A DNA stretch of 64,000 nt, from positions 2,356,001 through 2,420,000 of the forward strand of contig NZ_CP093443.1 in assembly GCF_026168515.1 (NCBI RefSeq), in the 5' to 3' direction. Position numbers and translations under genes: made by a program. This stretch comes from Brevibacterium spongiae. Lineage in GTDB: Bacteria; Actinomycetota; Actinomycetes; Actinomycetales; Brevibacteriaceae. The notes below the pieces were generated by a model that was given only the letters and a program-made list of their open reading frames with translations, was not told the DNA's origin and searched no databases. Below, in pieces: positions 25,149-34,916 of the stretch; the first letter of the stretch is position 1, and each line of letters opens with the position of its first letter.

Positions 25149-27234
25149 TCAGCTGTCGATGCGCTCGGCGTCGAGCACGGCGGCACCGGAGACGATGAAT
25201 TCCTTGCGCGGGCCGACCGAGGAGCCCATGAGGAGTTCGAAGGTGTTCTCGGCCGCCTCGGCGTGGGCCATCGTCACTCGCCTCAGTGTGCGCATGCTCG
25301 GATCCATGGTCGTTTCCGCCAACTGGTCGGCGTCCATCTCCCCCAGGCCCTTGTAGCGCTGGATCGGCTCCTTGTACGTCTTCTTCTGCTTCTCGAGCTT
25401 CTTCAGCAGAGTATGCAGCTCAGCCTCTGAGTACGTGTAGATGACGTCGTTCGGGGTTCCCCGCTTCGTCACGACCTCGACGCGGTGCAGCGGCGGCACT
25501 GCGGCGAAGACACGCCCGGCCTCGACCAGTGGCTTCATATACCGGAAGAAGAGAGTGAGCAGCAGGGTGCGGATGTGCGCCCCGTCGACATCGGCATCGG
25601 TCATGATGATCACTCGACCGTACCGTGCAGCCTCGATGTCGAAGCTGCGACCGGAGCCGGCGCCGATGACCTGGATGAGCGCCGAGCATTCGACGTTGGC
25701 GAGCATGTCCGACAGGCTCGCCTTCTGCACATTGAGGATCTTCCCGCGGATGGGGAACAGCGCCTGGTGATCGGAGTTTCGGGCGGCCTTCGCCGTACCC
25801 ATCGCCGAATCGCCTTCGACGATGAACAGTTCGGTGCCCTCCACCCCGTTGTCGCGGCAGTCGTAGAGCTTCGCCGGCAGCGAGGAGGCTTCCAGCGCGG
25901 TCTTGCGCCGTTGGTTCTCCTTGTGGGTGCGGGCGGAGATGCGTGACTTCATCTCCGCGACGACCTTCTCCATCAGCACAGCGGTCTGCTGCTTCTCAGC
26001 GCGCTTCGTCGACGCCAGCACGTCGCCGAGCTGGGCTTCGACGGTCTTGGCGACGATCTGGCGCACCGCGGCCGTGCCGAGGACCTCCTTGGTCTGGCCC
26101 TCGAACTGAGGTTCGGACAGCTGCACGGTGATGACCGCGGTGAGACCGGCCATGACATCGTCTTTTTCGAGCTTGTCCTTGCCGACCTTGAGCTTGCGCG
26201 CATTGGCCTCGACGGCCTTGCGCATCGATTTCAGGCAGGCCTGTTCGAACCCGGCGAGGTGGGTGCCGCCGTGCGGTGTCGACACGACATTGACGAAGGA
26301 CTTGAGCTTCGTGTCGTAGCCGGTCCCCCACCGCAGCGCGATGTCGACGCCGACTTCACGTTCGACTTCCGTTGATTCGAGATGGCCGGAGGAGTCGAGC
26401 ACGGGCACCGTCTCCTTGAAGGTGCCTGTGTTCTGCAGCCTCCAGGTGTCGGTGATCGGCGGGTCGATGGAGAGGTGGTCGACGAATTCTGTGATTCCTC
26501 CGTCGAACTTGAAGATCTCCTCACGTTCGGCGATGACCGCGCCGGTCTCGTCCCGGGCGACACCGCGACGATCGACGATGCGGATCTCGAGTCCGGGAAC
26601 GAGGAACGCCGTCTGGCGCGCACGTTCGATGAGGTGCTGGTAGTCGAACTGGGCCTTGGCCAGGAAGATCTGCGGATCCGCCCAGTACTGCACGCGGGTG
26701 CCGGTGGCTCCCCGCTTGGCCTTGCCGACGATGTCGAGGCCCGTTGTCTGGGCTCGGAGTGCCGGAGGAATCGTCGAATCGGCCCGGCACACCACGGCGG
26801 AAGGACATCTTGTGGACCTTCGACCCGCGGGTGACCTCGACGTCGAGGCGAGCGGACAGGGCATTGACGACGGAGGCGCCGACGCCGTGGAGACCACCGG
26901 AGGCGGCATAGGAGGATCCGCCGAATTTGCCTCCGGCGTGGAGCTTGGTCATGACGACCTCGACTCCGGTCAGACCGGTCTTCGGTTCGATGTCGACGGG
27001 AATCCCGCGGCCTTTGTCCGTGACCGCGACAGAGCCGTCGGGGGCGAGTTCGATGAGGATCTCGGATCCGTGACCGCCCAGGGCCTCATCGACGCAGTTG
27101 TCGATGATCTCCCACAGACAGTGCATGAGACCGCGGGAATCGGTTGTGCCGATGTACATGCCGGGGCGTTTGCGCACGGCCTCGAGACCGGACAGGACCG
27201 ACAGATGCCTGGCGCCGTAGCTTTCGTCTTCCAC
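25149..27234 (-). pseudogene. parE: Topoisomerase IV subunit B, interrupted by a single-base frameshift
   Basis: Type IIA topoisomerase B subunit that supplies ATPase energy to ParC for decatenation. The N-terminal part (GTG at 27234, with GAGAGG upstream) shows IIDNCVDEALGG, TDKGRGIP and GGLHGVGASVVNALS. After GRFDDSSGTPSPDNG the frame is lost, and the other frame resumes at LDIVGKAKRGATGTRVQYWADPQIFL. It then runs intact through the Toprim motifs EGDSA and DADVDGAHI and QRYKGLGEM to the stop. Removing one base from the CCC run at 26740-26742 restores one 694-codon frame. It may be a sequencing error, a true lesion or, less likely, recoding. Position near sigA fits parE, not gyrB. Confidence 0.88.
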
Positions 27235-27352
27235 AGATTTCCTCTCGTTCGATTAAATTCTAATCGCTGTGCGCTCTGCGCCCTATTCCCTGCGGCCCGT
27301 GTCGAGATGAGTTTCGCCATTTCGGCTCCGCGAGGCGGGTCCGGCTGAGACA

Positions 27353-28207
27353 ATGGGCCTCATGCGCCATCGCCTCCTCGCTCCCGTGCTCGTCCTGTCC
27401 GCCTCACTCTGCCTGCCCGGCCTCGCCGCCTGCGGGGCGGGCACCGAACCCGGCGCGGAGACGACGACTCACGCCTCCGGTGCGAGCCCATCGACGGACC
27501 CTGACAGCGCGGGCACATCCGACGCCGAGGAGGGGGCCGCCTCGGCGAGCGAGTCGGCAGACGTCGACCTGAGCGGGAAGACGATCGCCATCGATCCCGG
27601 TCACAACGGCGGCAATGCCGACAATCCGGCGAAGATCAGCGAACCCGTCCCGGACGGCCGCGGCGGCACGAAGGCGTGCAACACGACGGGCACCTCGACG
27701 AATTCGGACTACCCGGAGGCCGACTTCACATGGGCGGTCGCGAAGAAGCTGCGACATTCCCTCGAAGAGGCGGGTGCGAAGGTTGTGCTCAGCCGCAAGG
27801 ACAACACGGGCGTCGGTCCCTGCGTGGACGAGCGCGGCACCTTCGCCGATGATGCTGATCTGATGGTGAGCATCCACGCCAACGGCAGCGAGTCGAGTTC
27901 GGTCAAGGGCTTCCACATCATCGTCGCGGACCCAGGCGAGGATGCGAAGACCGAGAAGGCATCGGTCTCACTGGCGAAGTCTCTGGGTTCGGCGATGGGC
28001 GAGACGTTCACTCCGAATCAGGCCTACGGCAAAGACGCGATCAGCCGTCGTCCCGACTTGGCGGGATTGAACAATGCCTCCGTGCCCGCTGCCATCGTCG
28101 AATGCGGGGAGATGGGCAACCGTGAGGAGGCGAAGCTCATGGAATCGACGTCCGGGCAGTCGAAATATGCGGCGGCGCTCTTCGACGGCATCGTCGACTG
28201 GTTCTGA
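27353..28207 (+). CDS. N-acetylmuramoyl-L-alanine amidase, lipoprotein
   Basis: A cell-wall hydrolase that cleaves the amide between MurNAc and the stem peptide. It has 284 residues. The signal peptide ends in a lipobox LAAC (Cys about 26), so the mature protein is lipid-anchored outside the membrane. A Ser/Thr/Ala/Glu-rich spacer (27-72) precedes the Amidase_3 domain. Zinc ligands are visible in IDPGHNGG (His), YPEADF (Glu) and SIHANG (His), and the catalytic Glu in VECGEMGN. Mycobacterial Rv3717 is similar. The start is either of two ATGs nine bases apart. It is divergent from parE and convergent with sigA. Confidence 0.93.
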   Translation: MGLMRHRLLAPVLVLSASLCLPGLAACGAGTEPGAETTTHASGASPSTDPDSAGTSDAEEGAASASESADVDLSGKTIAIDPGHNGGNADNPAKISEPVPDGRGGTKACNTTGTSTNSDYPEADFTWAVAKKLRHSLEEAGAKVVLSRKDNTGVGPCVDERGTFADDADLMVSIHANGSESSSVKGFHIIVADPGEDAKTEKASVSLAKSLGSAMGETFTPNQAYGKDAISRRPDLAGLNNASVPAAIVECGEMGNREEAKLMESTSGQSKYAAALFDGIVDWF

Positions 28208-28231
28208 CCACGACCGGGCACAGTGTCTGGT

Positions 28232-28270
28232 ACGACGAACGCCCCTGGTGATTCCAGGGGCGCTCGTCGT
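28232..28270. terminator. Bidirectional terminator between the amidase gene and sigA
   Basis: CGCCCCTGG pairs with CCAGGGGCG around a five-base loop, extended by ACGACGA and TCGTCGT with a one-base mismatch. It ends in TTGTGT on the plus strand and lies 24 bp beyond each gene. Confidence 0.75.
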
Positions 28271-28294
28271 TGTGTCGGCTGATTCAGCTGCGCA

Positions 28295-29761
28295 TCAGTC
28301 GAGGTAGTCGCGCAACACCTGCGACCGCGACGGGTGACGCAGCTTCGCCATCGTCTTCGATTCGATCTGGCGGATGCGCTCACGGGTGACCCCGTAGACC
28401 TTGCCGATCTCGTCGAGGGTCTTCGGCTGCCCGTCGTTGAGTCCGAAGCGCATCGACACCACACCGGCTTCACGCTCGGAGAGCGTGTCGAGGACCGAAT
28501 GCAGCTGCTCCTGCAGGAGTGTGAAGCTCACCGAGTCCGACGGCACAACCGCTTCGGAGTCCTCGATCAGGTCACCGAACTCGGAGTCGCCGTCTTCGCC
28601 CAGCGGCGTGTGCAGGGAGATGGGCTCACGGCCGTACTTCTGCACCTCGACGACGCGTTCGGGCGTCATATCGAGTTCCTTCGCAAGCTCCTCCGGGGTC
28701 GGTTCGCGACCGAGATCCTGCAGCATCTGGCGCTGGACGCGAGCGAGCTTGTTGATGACCTCGACCATGTGCACTGGAATGCGGATGGTGCGGGCCTGAT
28801 CGGCCATGGCGCGGGTGATGGCCTGACGGATCCACCATGTCGCGTAGGTCGAGAACTTGAAGCCCTTGGTGTAGTCGAACTTCTCGACAGCGCGGATGAG
28901 GCCGAGGTTGCCTTCCTGGATGAGATCGAGGAAGAGCATGCCACGGCCGGTGTAGCGCTTGGCCAGGGACACGACGAGACGGAGGTTGGCCTCCAGCAGG
29001 TGGTTCTTCGCGATCCGGCCGTCGTGGATGATCCACTTGTAATCCATCGTCTCACGCGGGTCGGTGACCTCACCGGCATCGAGGAGGTGCTCGGCGTACA
29101 TGCCGGCCTCGATCCGCTTGGCCAGGTCGACCTCCTCGGCGGCGTTGAGCAGCGCCACCTTGCCGATCTGCTTGAGGTAGTCCTTGACGGGGTCCGCAGT
29201 CGCACCGGCGGACACGACCTGCTGCGCAGGAGCGTCTTCCTCATCCGCATCGGAGACGATGAAGCCGCCGGCCTCGGCCACGGCTGCGTTCTTCTCCTTC
29301 TCTTCCGAGTTCTTCGTCTCGGTCGCCTCGGCAGGGCTCTCCTCGGTGGCCAACGCGTCCGCTGTCGGCTCGACCTCTTCGGTGGTGTCGATCTCTTCGA
29401 CGGTCTTCTTCGCCTTGGTCGCCTTCTTCGCTTCCTTGGCGGCTGTCGGCTTCGTCGTCTTCTTCGATGCTGCGGTCGACTCGGCGGCAGTCGACTTGGC
29501 TGCCGTCTTCGCCGTGGTGGACTTCGCAGCGGTCGTCTTCTTCGCGGCAGTGGTCTTGGCAGGCGCAGTCTTCGCGGCCTTCGCCGCGGTCGACTTCGTC
29601 GTTCCTGCCGTCTTGGCTCCCGAAGCGCTCGACGCCTTCGTCGTCTTCTTCGCGGTGGTCTTCGACGCCGCAGTGGTCTTGGATCCACCGGTCGAGGTCT
29701 TGCCGGCCGTTCCCTCCGACTTCTCTGTCACCGTTGTGGTTTCCTTGTCGACTCTCGGCAC
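28295..29761 (-). CDS. sigA: Primary RNA polymerase sigma factor (SigA/HrdB)
   Basis: Housekeeping sigma-70 factor. It has 488 residues from the GTG (M-P-R-V-D-K-E-T) behind AAAGGTG; the upstream open frame is leader. Residues about 10-180 are a Lys/Ala/Thr-rich and then acidic low-complexity segment, as in other actinobacterial primary sigmas. The rest has regions 1.2 ([16 protein letters not shown]), 2 ([43 protein letters not shown] as the core-binding and -10-reading segment, with FLDLIQEGN in place), 3 and 4 ([20 protein letters not shown], the -35-reading helix-turn-helix). Monocistronic. Confidence 0.97.
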   Translation of the reverse strand: MPRVDKETTTVTEKSEGTAGKTSTGGSKTTAASKTTAKKTTKASSASGAKTAGTTKSTAAKAAKTAPAKTTAAKKTTAAKSTTAKTAAKSTAAESTAASKKTTKPTAAKEAKKATKAKKTVEEIDTTEEVEPTADALATEESPAEATETKNSEEKEKNAAVAEAGGFIVSDADEEDAPAQQVVSAGATADPVKDYLKQIGKVALLNAAEEVDLAKRIEAGMYAEHLLDAGEVTDPRETMDYKWIIHDGRIAKNHLLEANLRLVVSLAKRYTGRGMLFLDLIQEGNLGLIRAVEKFDYTKGFKFSTYATWWIRQAITRAMADQARTIRIPVHMVEVINKLARVQRQMLQDLGREPTPEELAKELDMTPERVVEVQKYGREPISLHTPLGEDGDSEFGDLIEDSEAVVPSDSVSFTLLQEQLHSVLDTLSEREAGVVSMRFGLNDGQPKTLDEIGKVYGVTRERIRQIESKTMAKLRHPSRSQVLRDYLD

Positions 29762-30028
29762 GTGTTCACCTTTCGCGAGCGTTGAAACTTCCCCATGCAT
29801 TCGGACAGTACTAAGACCCAAGTCAAGTGGTCCGAGTACGGTCCGGGGCGAACGCAGAGTCCGCCCATCCTGCAATGACTGGGTCAACGCTTAATTTTCG
29901 CACGTTATTCCCGGCTTTGCGAATCGACCGCTGAAGTCGGCACGAGCGTGTTGTCCGCATATCGCGGCCAACGCTCTTCGGCTCGTCCCTATTCCTCGCC
30001 CAGTCCTGTCCCCGCGATCGCACTCCGT

Positions 30029-31201
30029 TCAGAATGGGGCCGCCTCGGTGTCCATGAGCCAGCGCGGCAGAAATCCCATCATCACGGCTTCGGCGATGAG
30101 CGACGCCAGACCGTGCTCGGGTTCGAGCTCGAGCGCCGCGCGCGCATAGTTCTCCGCCATCGTCGATCCGCCCAGCGCCCATTCGAACCAGGCGATGACC
30201 GAATACGCGGTGGCACGCACACGCGGATGCCCCAGCGGCAGATACTCCTTGAGGAAGGAGATGGACAGCAGCACGTCCCGCGGGTGCGGAGCGCGCTCCG
30301 AGAGACCGACGATCTCCCTGGCCGCGTCTGCGCGGCGGCTCGTTTCCCAGCAGAGTTCGCGCAGTCGCTCACCGTCTGCGTCCACGACCCGAGCGGGCGG
30401 GAGGTTCGGGTGGTCGAAGCTCAGGATCATCTCGAGTGCGTCCCGTGACCATTTCTCGTCGAGCAGGGCGTCGAGGGCCATCACCGTGGGCAGATCCATG
30501 AACGCGTGCAGCCGGTCCCGATCGAAGGGGTCCTCTCCCGCGCGCATAGCGTTCAGCCGGGGATAGAGTTCGGCGAAGATCGCGAAGGCCTCGCCCAGGT
30601 CCATCCATTCCTGTGGCCGACCGCGCCGACTGTCTGCGAATGCTTCGGCCGAGACCGGTGCGATGACGAGCTCCTCCGGGGCGCCGACGGGATTGGATCC
30701 GCCGGCCACGAGCTCCGTTGCACACGCCGAGGTGGTCGCTGCGATCAGCGGTGTGCTGTCGTATCCGTCGGCGTCGATTCGCCCGAACCGGTCGTTGCTC
30801 ACCCACCAGGCGCTGAGGGTGTCGATTCCCCTGGCGTCGAAGGTCAGCGCCAGTTCATCGATCGCGGCACGGATGAGGCTGCGGTGGACCTCCGCGTATT
30901 CGTCGCCGACGTCGGAGTCTCCGTCGGAGACCGGTTCGTAGTCGTCATCGTAGACGACGAGGAAGATGCCGGTGACGGCACAGGCGCGGGAGACGAGGTT
31001 CGCATACCAGCCTCCCCCTTCGGAGATGATCTGCGCTGCGGTCTCTCGGTCGAAGTCGATGCGCAGGGTCGTCGAACTCGTCTGCGACCCTCCAGCCCCG
31101 GTGCCGACGATGAGCGCCACAAGGCTTCTGCGGGGCGTGTACCCCAGCGTGTGCGGCACGATGCCGATGATGTCTTCCGGTGAGCGGGCGGGTGTTCTCA
31201 T
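30029..31201 (-). CDS. DUF4192 domain protein
   Basis: An actinobacterial protein of unknown function, 390 residues from the ATG behind GACGAGGAC (M-R-T-P-A-R-S-P-E-D). The N-terminal family signature is IIGIVPHTLGYTPRRSLVALIVG, followed by LRIDFDR, VYDDDYEP and DTLSAWWVSNDRFGR. The C-terminal part (about 280-390) is helical, with a tetratricopeptide-like segment (MAENYARAALELEPEHGLA). Cytosolic; no membrane segment is seen. It lies upstream of sigA on the same strand with a 267-bp gap. Confidence 0.88.
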   Translation of the reverse strand: MRTPARSPEDIIGIVPHTLGYTPRRSLVALIVGTGAGGSQTSSTTLRIDFDRETAAQIISEGGGWYANLVSRACAVTGIFLVVYDDDYEPVSDGDSDVGDEYAEVHRSLIRAAIDELALTFDARGIDTLSAWWVSNDRFGRIDADGYDSTPLIAATTSACATELVAGGSNPVGAPEELVIAPVSAEAFADSRRGRPQEWMDLGEAFAIFAELYPRLNAMRAGEDPFDRDRLHAFMDLPTVMALDALLDEKWSRDALEMILSFDHPNLPPARVVDADGERLRELCWETSRRADAAREIVGLSERAPHPRDVLLSISFLKEYLPLGHPRVRATAYSVIAWFEWALGGSTMAENYARAALELEPEHGLASLIAEAVMMGFLPRWLMDTEAAPF

Positions 31202-31437
31202 GTTCTGTCCTCGTCTGTTCTGGTCTCGTCGTTTCGGTGTGATGCGACACGGATGGCGTCGTGCCGGCCTGTTGAGCCCCCACTTCACCCGATCGGCAGG
31301 ACCGACGACCAGGACTCGCCCCGGCACTGTGGACACCGCTCGACTCTCCACAGGCTGGGGGTGGTGGAGTCATCGTGTTATCCCCACGCGGATCGGGTCG
31401 AATTGCCACACGGGCTCCGCTGACATACAAGTGGGGA

Positions 31438-32229
31438 GTGGCGAAGAGACGGATATACACAGCACCGGGTTCCCAAGTGGTCGACATCGCGACGGGGACC
31501 GCACGGTTGGAGAAGCTCGACGGAGAGATCGATTCCTACGTCCTCCACGTCAACGGAGTTCCCTCCTCATCGATCACGCTGAGTGACCCCCAGCGCCTGG
31601 ACTTCGAATATCTCGATTGGATGCGTCGGGCCATCGACGTCGTCCTCCCCGACGGGTCGCTGCGGGCCGCGCACATCGGTGCGGCAGGGTGTGCTCTGGC
31701 GCGTGCCCTCGACGCGGCACGTCCGGGCTCGAAGCAGACGGCGATCGACATCGACGCGAAGCTGCTCGACTACGCACGCGAGTGGTTCGACCTGCCCCGC
31801 TCCCCCGCTCTGGCCATGCGCGCCGGCGACGGTGCCGCAGAGATCGGGAAGTTCCGCCCCGACACGCTCGACGTCCTCGTCCGCGACGCCTTCGACCACG
31901 ATTCGGTGCCGCCGGGGCTGCAGAATCCCGAGTTCTTCGCCGCCTGCGCCACGGCGGTCAAGGAGACCGGCCTCTATCTCGCCAATGTCCCCGACGCCGG
32001 TGACCACTCGGTGCTGAAATCAGAGCTGCACGCTCTGGGAGAGCACTTCGCCCACCTCGCGGCGGCCACGGAACCGGCGATCCTCAAGGGACGCAGGCGC
32101 GGAAACGTCGTCGTGCTCGCCTCGCACACCCCGCTGCCCACGGCCGGGCTCGATCGCGCCCTGCGCACTGCCGCCTCGTCCGCGACGTTTCTCTCGGGTC
32201 AGGGGCTGCGCTCCCGTCTGGGGCTGTGA
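31438..32229 (+). CDS. Spermidine synthase-like methyltransferase-fold protein
   Basis: 263 residues of the SpeE-like fold. The segment RAAHIGAAGCALARALDAARPGSKQTAIDIDAKLLDYAREWFDLP contains the nucleotide-binding glycine loop and the acidic residue that binds the adenosine, and LDVLVRDAFD the second conserved Asp. The family's N-terminal beta domain is very short. True spermidine synthases keep a DGxxQ...E pattern that I do not see complete, so the substrate is open. The GTG start lies three bases behind GTGGGGA; an upstream TTG or ATG-type start would put non-conserved residues in front. Confidence 0.82.
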   Translation: MAKRRIYTAPGSQVVDIATGTARLEKLDGEIDSYVLHVNGVPSSSITLSDPQRLDFEYLDWMRRAIDVVLPDGSLRAAHIGAAGCALARALDAARPGSKQTAIDIDAKLLDYAREWFDLPRSPALAMRAGDGAAEIGKFRPDTLDVLVRDAFDHDSVPPGLQNPEFFAACATAVKETGLYLANVPDAGDHSVLKSELHALGEHFAHLAAATEPAILKGRRRGNVVVLASHTPLPTAGLDRALRTAASSATFLSGQGLRSRLGL

Positions 32230-32452
32230 ACCCGGGCTTTTCTCCGACCTGCCCGCCGCCTCGGCGCTGTCCGCGACAAGGGGCTGTGAACGCTCGCGAC
32301 AGGGTTCCGACCGCCCGCGGCAGGAGCCTCGGCAGGTGCCCCAGACCCGCCCGAGGTGGGGAATGTGAGAAACGCCCCGGTCCGAAATGACGCGGCGACT
32401 ACAGACACCGACGAAAGTTCGGCATAATTGAATGCCGACCCAAGAAGGTGAG

Positions 32453-34684
32453 ATGACCGAAACTTCAGAAATTCGCGTCGAGCAGGCCAAGCTCGACGAG
32501 CTCTATGCCCGACTCGATGAGCTGCGGGAGGAGACGACAGGCCGCCTCGGAACCGTGAGGATCTCCGAGGTCGGCGGCAACCATCAGCACCGGACCGAAC
32601 GCGATGCGTTCGCCACGCTGTACGAAGATCAGCTCATCCGCCTCGACGGCGCCGAGGAGGGGCTGTGCTTCGGACGCCTCGACTTCGTCGACGAGGACGA
32701 CCCCACCTACATCGGCCGCATCGGTCTCACCGATGCCCAGCGCCAGCAGATCCTCATCGACTGGAGGGCACCAGCCGCGGAGCGCTTCTACCAGTCGACT
32801 GCGGCCAATCCCGAAGGCGTCGCCCGCCGTCGGCACCTCGTGACCGCCCACCGGAAAGTCACGGGGATCGAAGACGATGTGCTCGACATCGAGGCCCTCG
32901 ACGATGACCAGCGGTCGAACCTGCAGGGCGAAGGCGCCCTGCTGGCAGCCCTGACCACTCATCGCACCGGTCGGATGGGCGATATCGTCGCGACCATCCA
33001 GGCCGAACAGGATGCGATCATCCGCCGTCCCCTCTCCGGCGTCCTCGTCGTCCAGGGCGGTCCCGGAACCGGCAAGACGGCAGTCGCCCTCCACCGTGCC
33101 GCGTTCCTCCTCTACCGCCACCGGGAGCGGATCGCGAAGTCCGGTGTCCTCCTCGTCGGACCTTCGACAGTGTTCCTCAAGTACATCGAGAAGGTGCTGC
33201 CCAGCCTCGGCGAGACCGGTGCCGTGCTCCTCACCCCGGGTCAGCTCTACCCCGGGCTCGACACCGAGGCCGTCGACGATCCGGCGGTCGCAGAGATCAA
33301 GGGCCGTTCGGTCATGGCAGCGGTCCTGAAGAAGCACATCGCGAACTACCAGCGAGTGCCCGAGCACGACGAAGAGCTGCGCGTCGGCTCGCACACCATC
33401 ACGCTGCGGCGCAGGGACGTCCGGGCTGCCCGCGACCGTGCACGTCGCAGCGGTGATGCGCACAATGCCGCCCGCAACGGATTCGTCACCGGGCTGCTGA
33501 AGATCCTCGCCGAGGATCTCGCCCGCGAGATGGGCCTCGACGCCGCCGGTGAACGTCTGCCCGAACTGTTGGAGGAACTGCGCTCGAGCGTCGACGTGCG
33601 TCGTGCGCTCAACCTCGCCTGGTTCCCCATCGGACCTGCAGGAGCGCTGCGTGCGCTGCTGGGCAGACCGCACAAGCTTCGGGCAGCCGCAGGCACAATG
33701 CTCACTCCCTCCGAGCAGTCGACCCTGCTGGAGAACCGACGAACCGAGTTCACCGTCGAGGACGTACCGCTTCTCGACGAGCTGGCCGAACTCCTCGGCT
33801 CCGCACCGCAGCAGACTCAGGCGCGTGACAATTCGGCCCGTGACTATGCCGAGGCGGTCGTCGACATGACCGAGACCGGCGATATGGTCACCGCTGAGAT
33901 GCTCGCCGCCCGCTGGGAAGAGCAGGGTCCCACGATGACCTTGGCCGAGCGTGCCCTGGATGACCGGGAGTGGACGTACGGCCACCTCGTCGTCGATGAG
34001 GCGCAGGAGCTCTCCCCCATGCAGTGGCGGGTGCTCTTCCGCCGAGTCCCGTCGAAATCGGCGACGGTCGTCGGCGACCTCGCACAGTCGTCGCAGGCCG
34101 ACAATTCCCGCACGTGGTCATCGATCCTCTCCGAGTTCGTCGGAGACAGGTTCGCTCTCCAAGTGCTCACGGTCTCCTACCGCACCCCGCAGTCGGTGAT
34201 GGATCTGGCCAACAGGTATCTCCACCGGCATTTCCCGCACCTCGAGCTCGTCGAGTCGGTGCGTCAGGGAGGTGTCGATCCCCGGCTGGACACGTTCGCC
34301 GACGAGTCCGAGGTGCTCGGCGCACTGGCGACGACTGCAGCTGAGGAAGTCGCTGCCGCAGAGGGTGGGAAGATCGCCGTCATCGCCCCGCAGGAGCTCA
34401 TCGACCCCATCGCCGAGGTGCTCGCGGAGTTCGATTTCGGACGTTCGGTGACCGGCCTCGACCACCAGATCGCGCTCATCACCCCCGCTCAGGCCAAGGG
34501 GCTCGAGTTCGATTCGGTGATCATCGTCGAGCCCGGCCGCATCGCTCCGATCGGCAGCGAAGCCGGCGTCGGCGGACTCTATGTGGCGCTGACGAGGACG
34601 ACGGACCGTCTGCGCATCCTCGCCTCCGTGCACACGGAGCTCACCGAGCTCGTCGCAGCCGAGTCGATCCGCCAAGCCGGCTGA
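32453..34684 (+). CDS. HelD-type UvrD/Rep-like ATPase (RNA polymerase recycling)
   Basis: A superfamily 1 motor protein of 743 residues. HelD-type proteins remove stalled RNA polymerase from DNA, and the actinobacterial HelR group also displaces rifamycins (known for the family). An N-terminal coiled coil (about 1-60) is followed by LIDWRAPAAERFYQ. Walker A is GGPGTGKT (about 203-210), a large insert separates it from LVVDEAQELSPMQWRVLFRR (Walker B), and motif VI is ALTRTTDRLRIL. The second ATG was taken as start because AAGGTG precedes it directly. I found no rifamycin-associated promoter element upstream. A long palindrome follows its stop by seven bases. Confidence 0.93.
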   Translation: MTETSEIRVEQAKLDELYARLDELREETTGRLGTVRISEVGGNHQHRTERDAFATLYEDQLIRLDGAEEGLCFGRLDFVDEDDPTYIGRIGLTDAQRQQILIDWRAPAAERFYQSTAANPEGVARRRHLVTAHRKVTGIEDDVLDIEALDDDQRSNLQGEGALLAALTTHRTGRMGDIVATIQAEQDAIIRRPLSGVLVVQGGPGTGKTAVALHRAAFLLYRHRERIAKSGVLLVGPSTVFLKYIEKVLPSLGETGAVLLTPGQLYPGLDTEAVDDPAVAEIKGRSVMAAVLKKHIANYQRVPEHDEELRVGSHTITLRRRDVRAARDRARRSGDAHNAARNGFVTGLLKILAEDLAREMGLDAAGERLPELLEELRSSVDVRRALNLAWFPIGPAGALRALLGRPHKLRAAAGTMLTPSEQSTLLENRRTEFTVEDVPLLDELAELLGSAPQQTQARDNSARDYAEAVVDMTETGDMVTAEMLAARWEEQGPTMTLAERALDDREWTYGHLVVDEAQELSPMQWRVLFRRVPSKSATVVGDLAQSSQADNSRTWSSILSEFVGDRFALQVLTVSYRTPQSVMDLANRYLHRHFPHLELVESVRQGGVDPRLDTFADESEVLGALATTAAEEVAAAEGGKIAVIAPQELIDPIAEVLAEFDFGRSVTGLDHQIALITPAQAKGLEFDSVIIVEPGRIAPIGSEAGVGGLYVALTRTTDRLRILASVHTELTELVAAESIRQAG

Positions 34685-34691
34685 CCCCTTA

Positions 34692-34753
34692 TTGCTACCT
34701 GACGGCGCCCCAGCAACCTTTCGCCGGGTTGCTGGGGCGCCGTCAGGTAGCAA
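34692..34753. repeat. Long palindrome (dispersed hairpin element, copy 2)
   Basis: Arms 34692-34718 and 34727-34753 are exact 27-bp reverse complements around an eight-base loop. Both arms are identical to the outer 27 bp of the copy at 13847-13910; only the central bases differ. As in copy 1, it begins seven to eight bases after a plus-strand stop codon. Confidence 0.85.
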
Positions 34754-34773
34754 GTGGAGGGTGAATGTTAAAA

Positions 34774-34814
34774 GGCCGCTTGGGTTCGGCTTCCCCTCCG
34801 AACCGCAAGCGGCC
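34774..34814 (-). terminator. Rho-independent terminator downstream of nrdR
   Basis: On the minus strand GGCCGCTTG and TTCGG pair with CCGAA and AAGCGGCC around an A/G-rich loop, followed by TTTTAACATT. This is the clearest U-tract terminator in the window. It would end the hisD-nrdR transcript about 100 bases past nrdR. Confidence 0.7.
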
Positions 34815-34916
34815 GCGCGCCGTAGCGCGCACAGTCAATACTACACAACTATTTCTGTACGCCGGTACTCGAAACGAAGATTTCTGAGAGGAATTTTCGC
34901 CGGTCTCAGGATCCGG

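Noticed and set aside
31376-31386. TTATCCCC near a CTCCACAGG as a possible DnaA-box cluster
   Set aside because: Only one imperfect box, no AT-rich unwinding region and no origin-linked genes. Not an origin.
32230-32452. Possible rifamycin-associated element upstream of the helD-like gene
   Set aside because: No inverted repeat close to the known element was found in the spacer.
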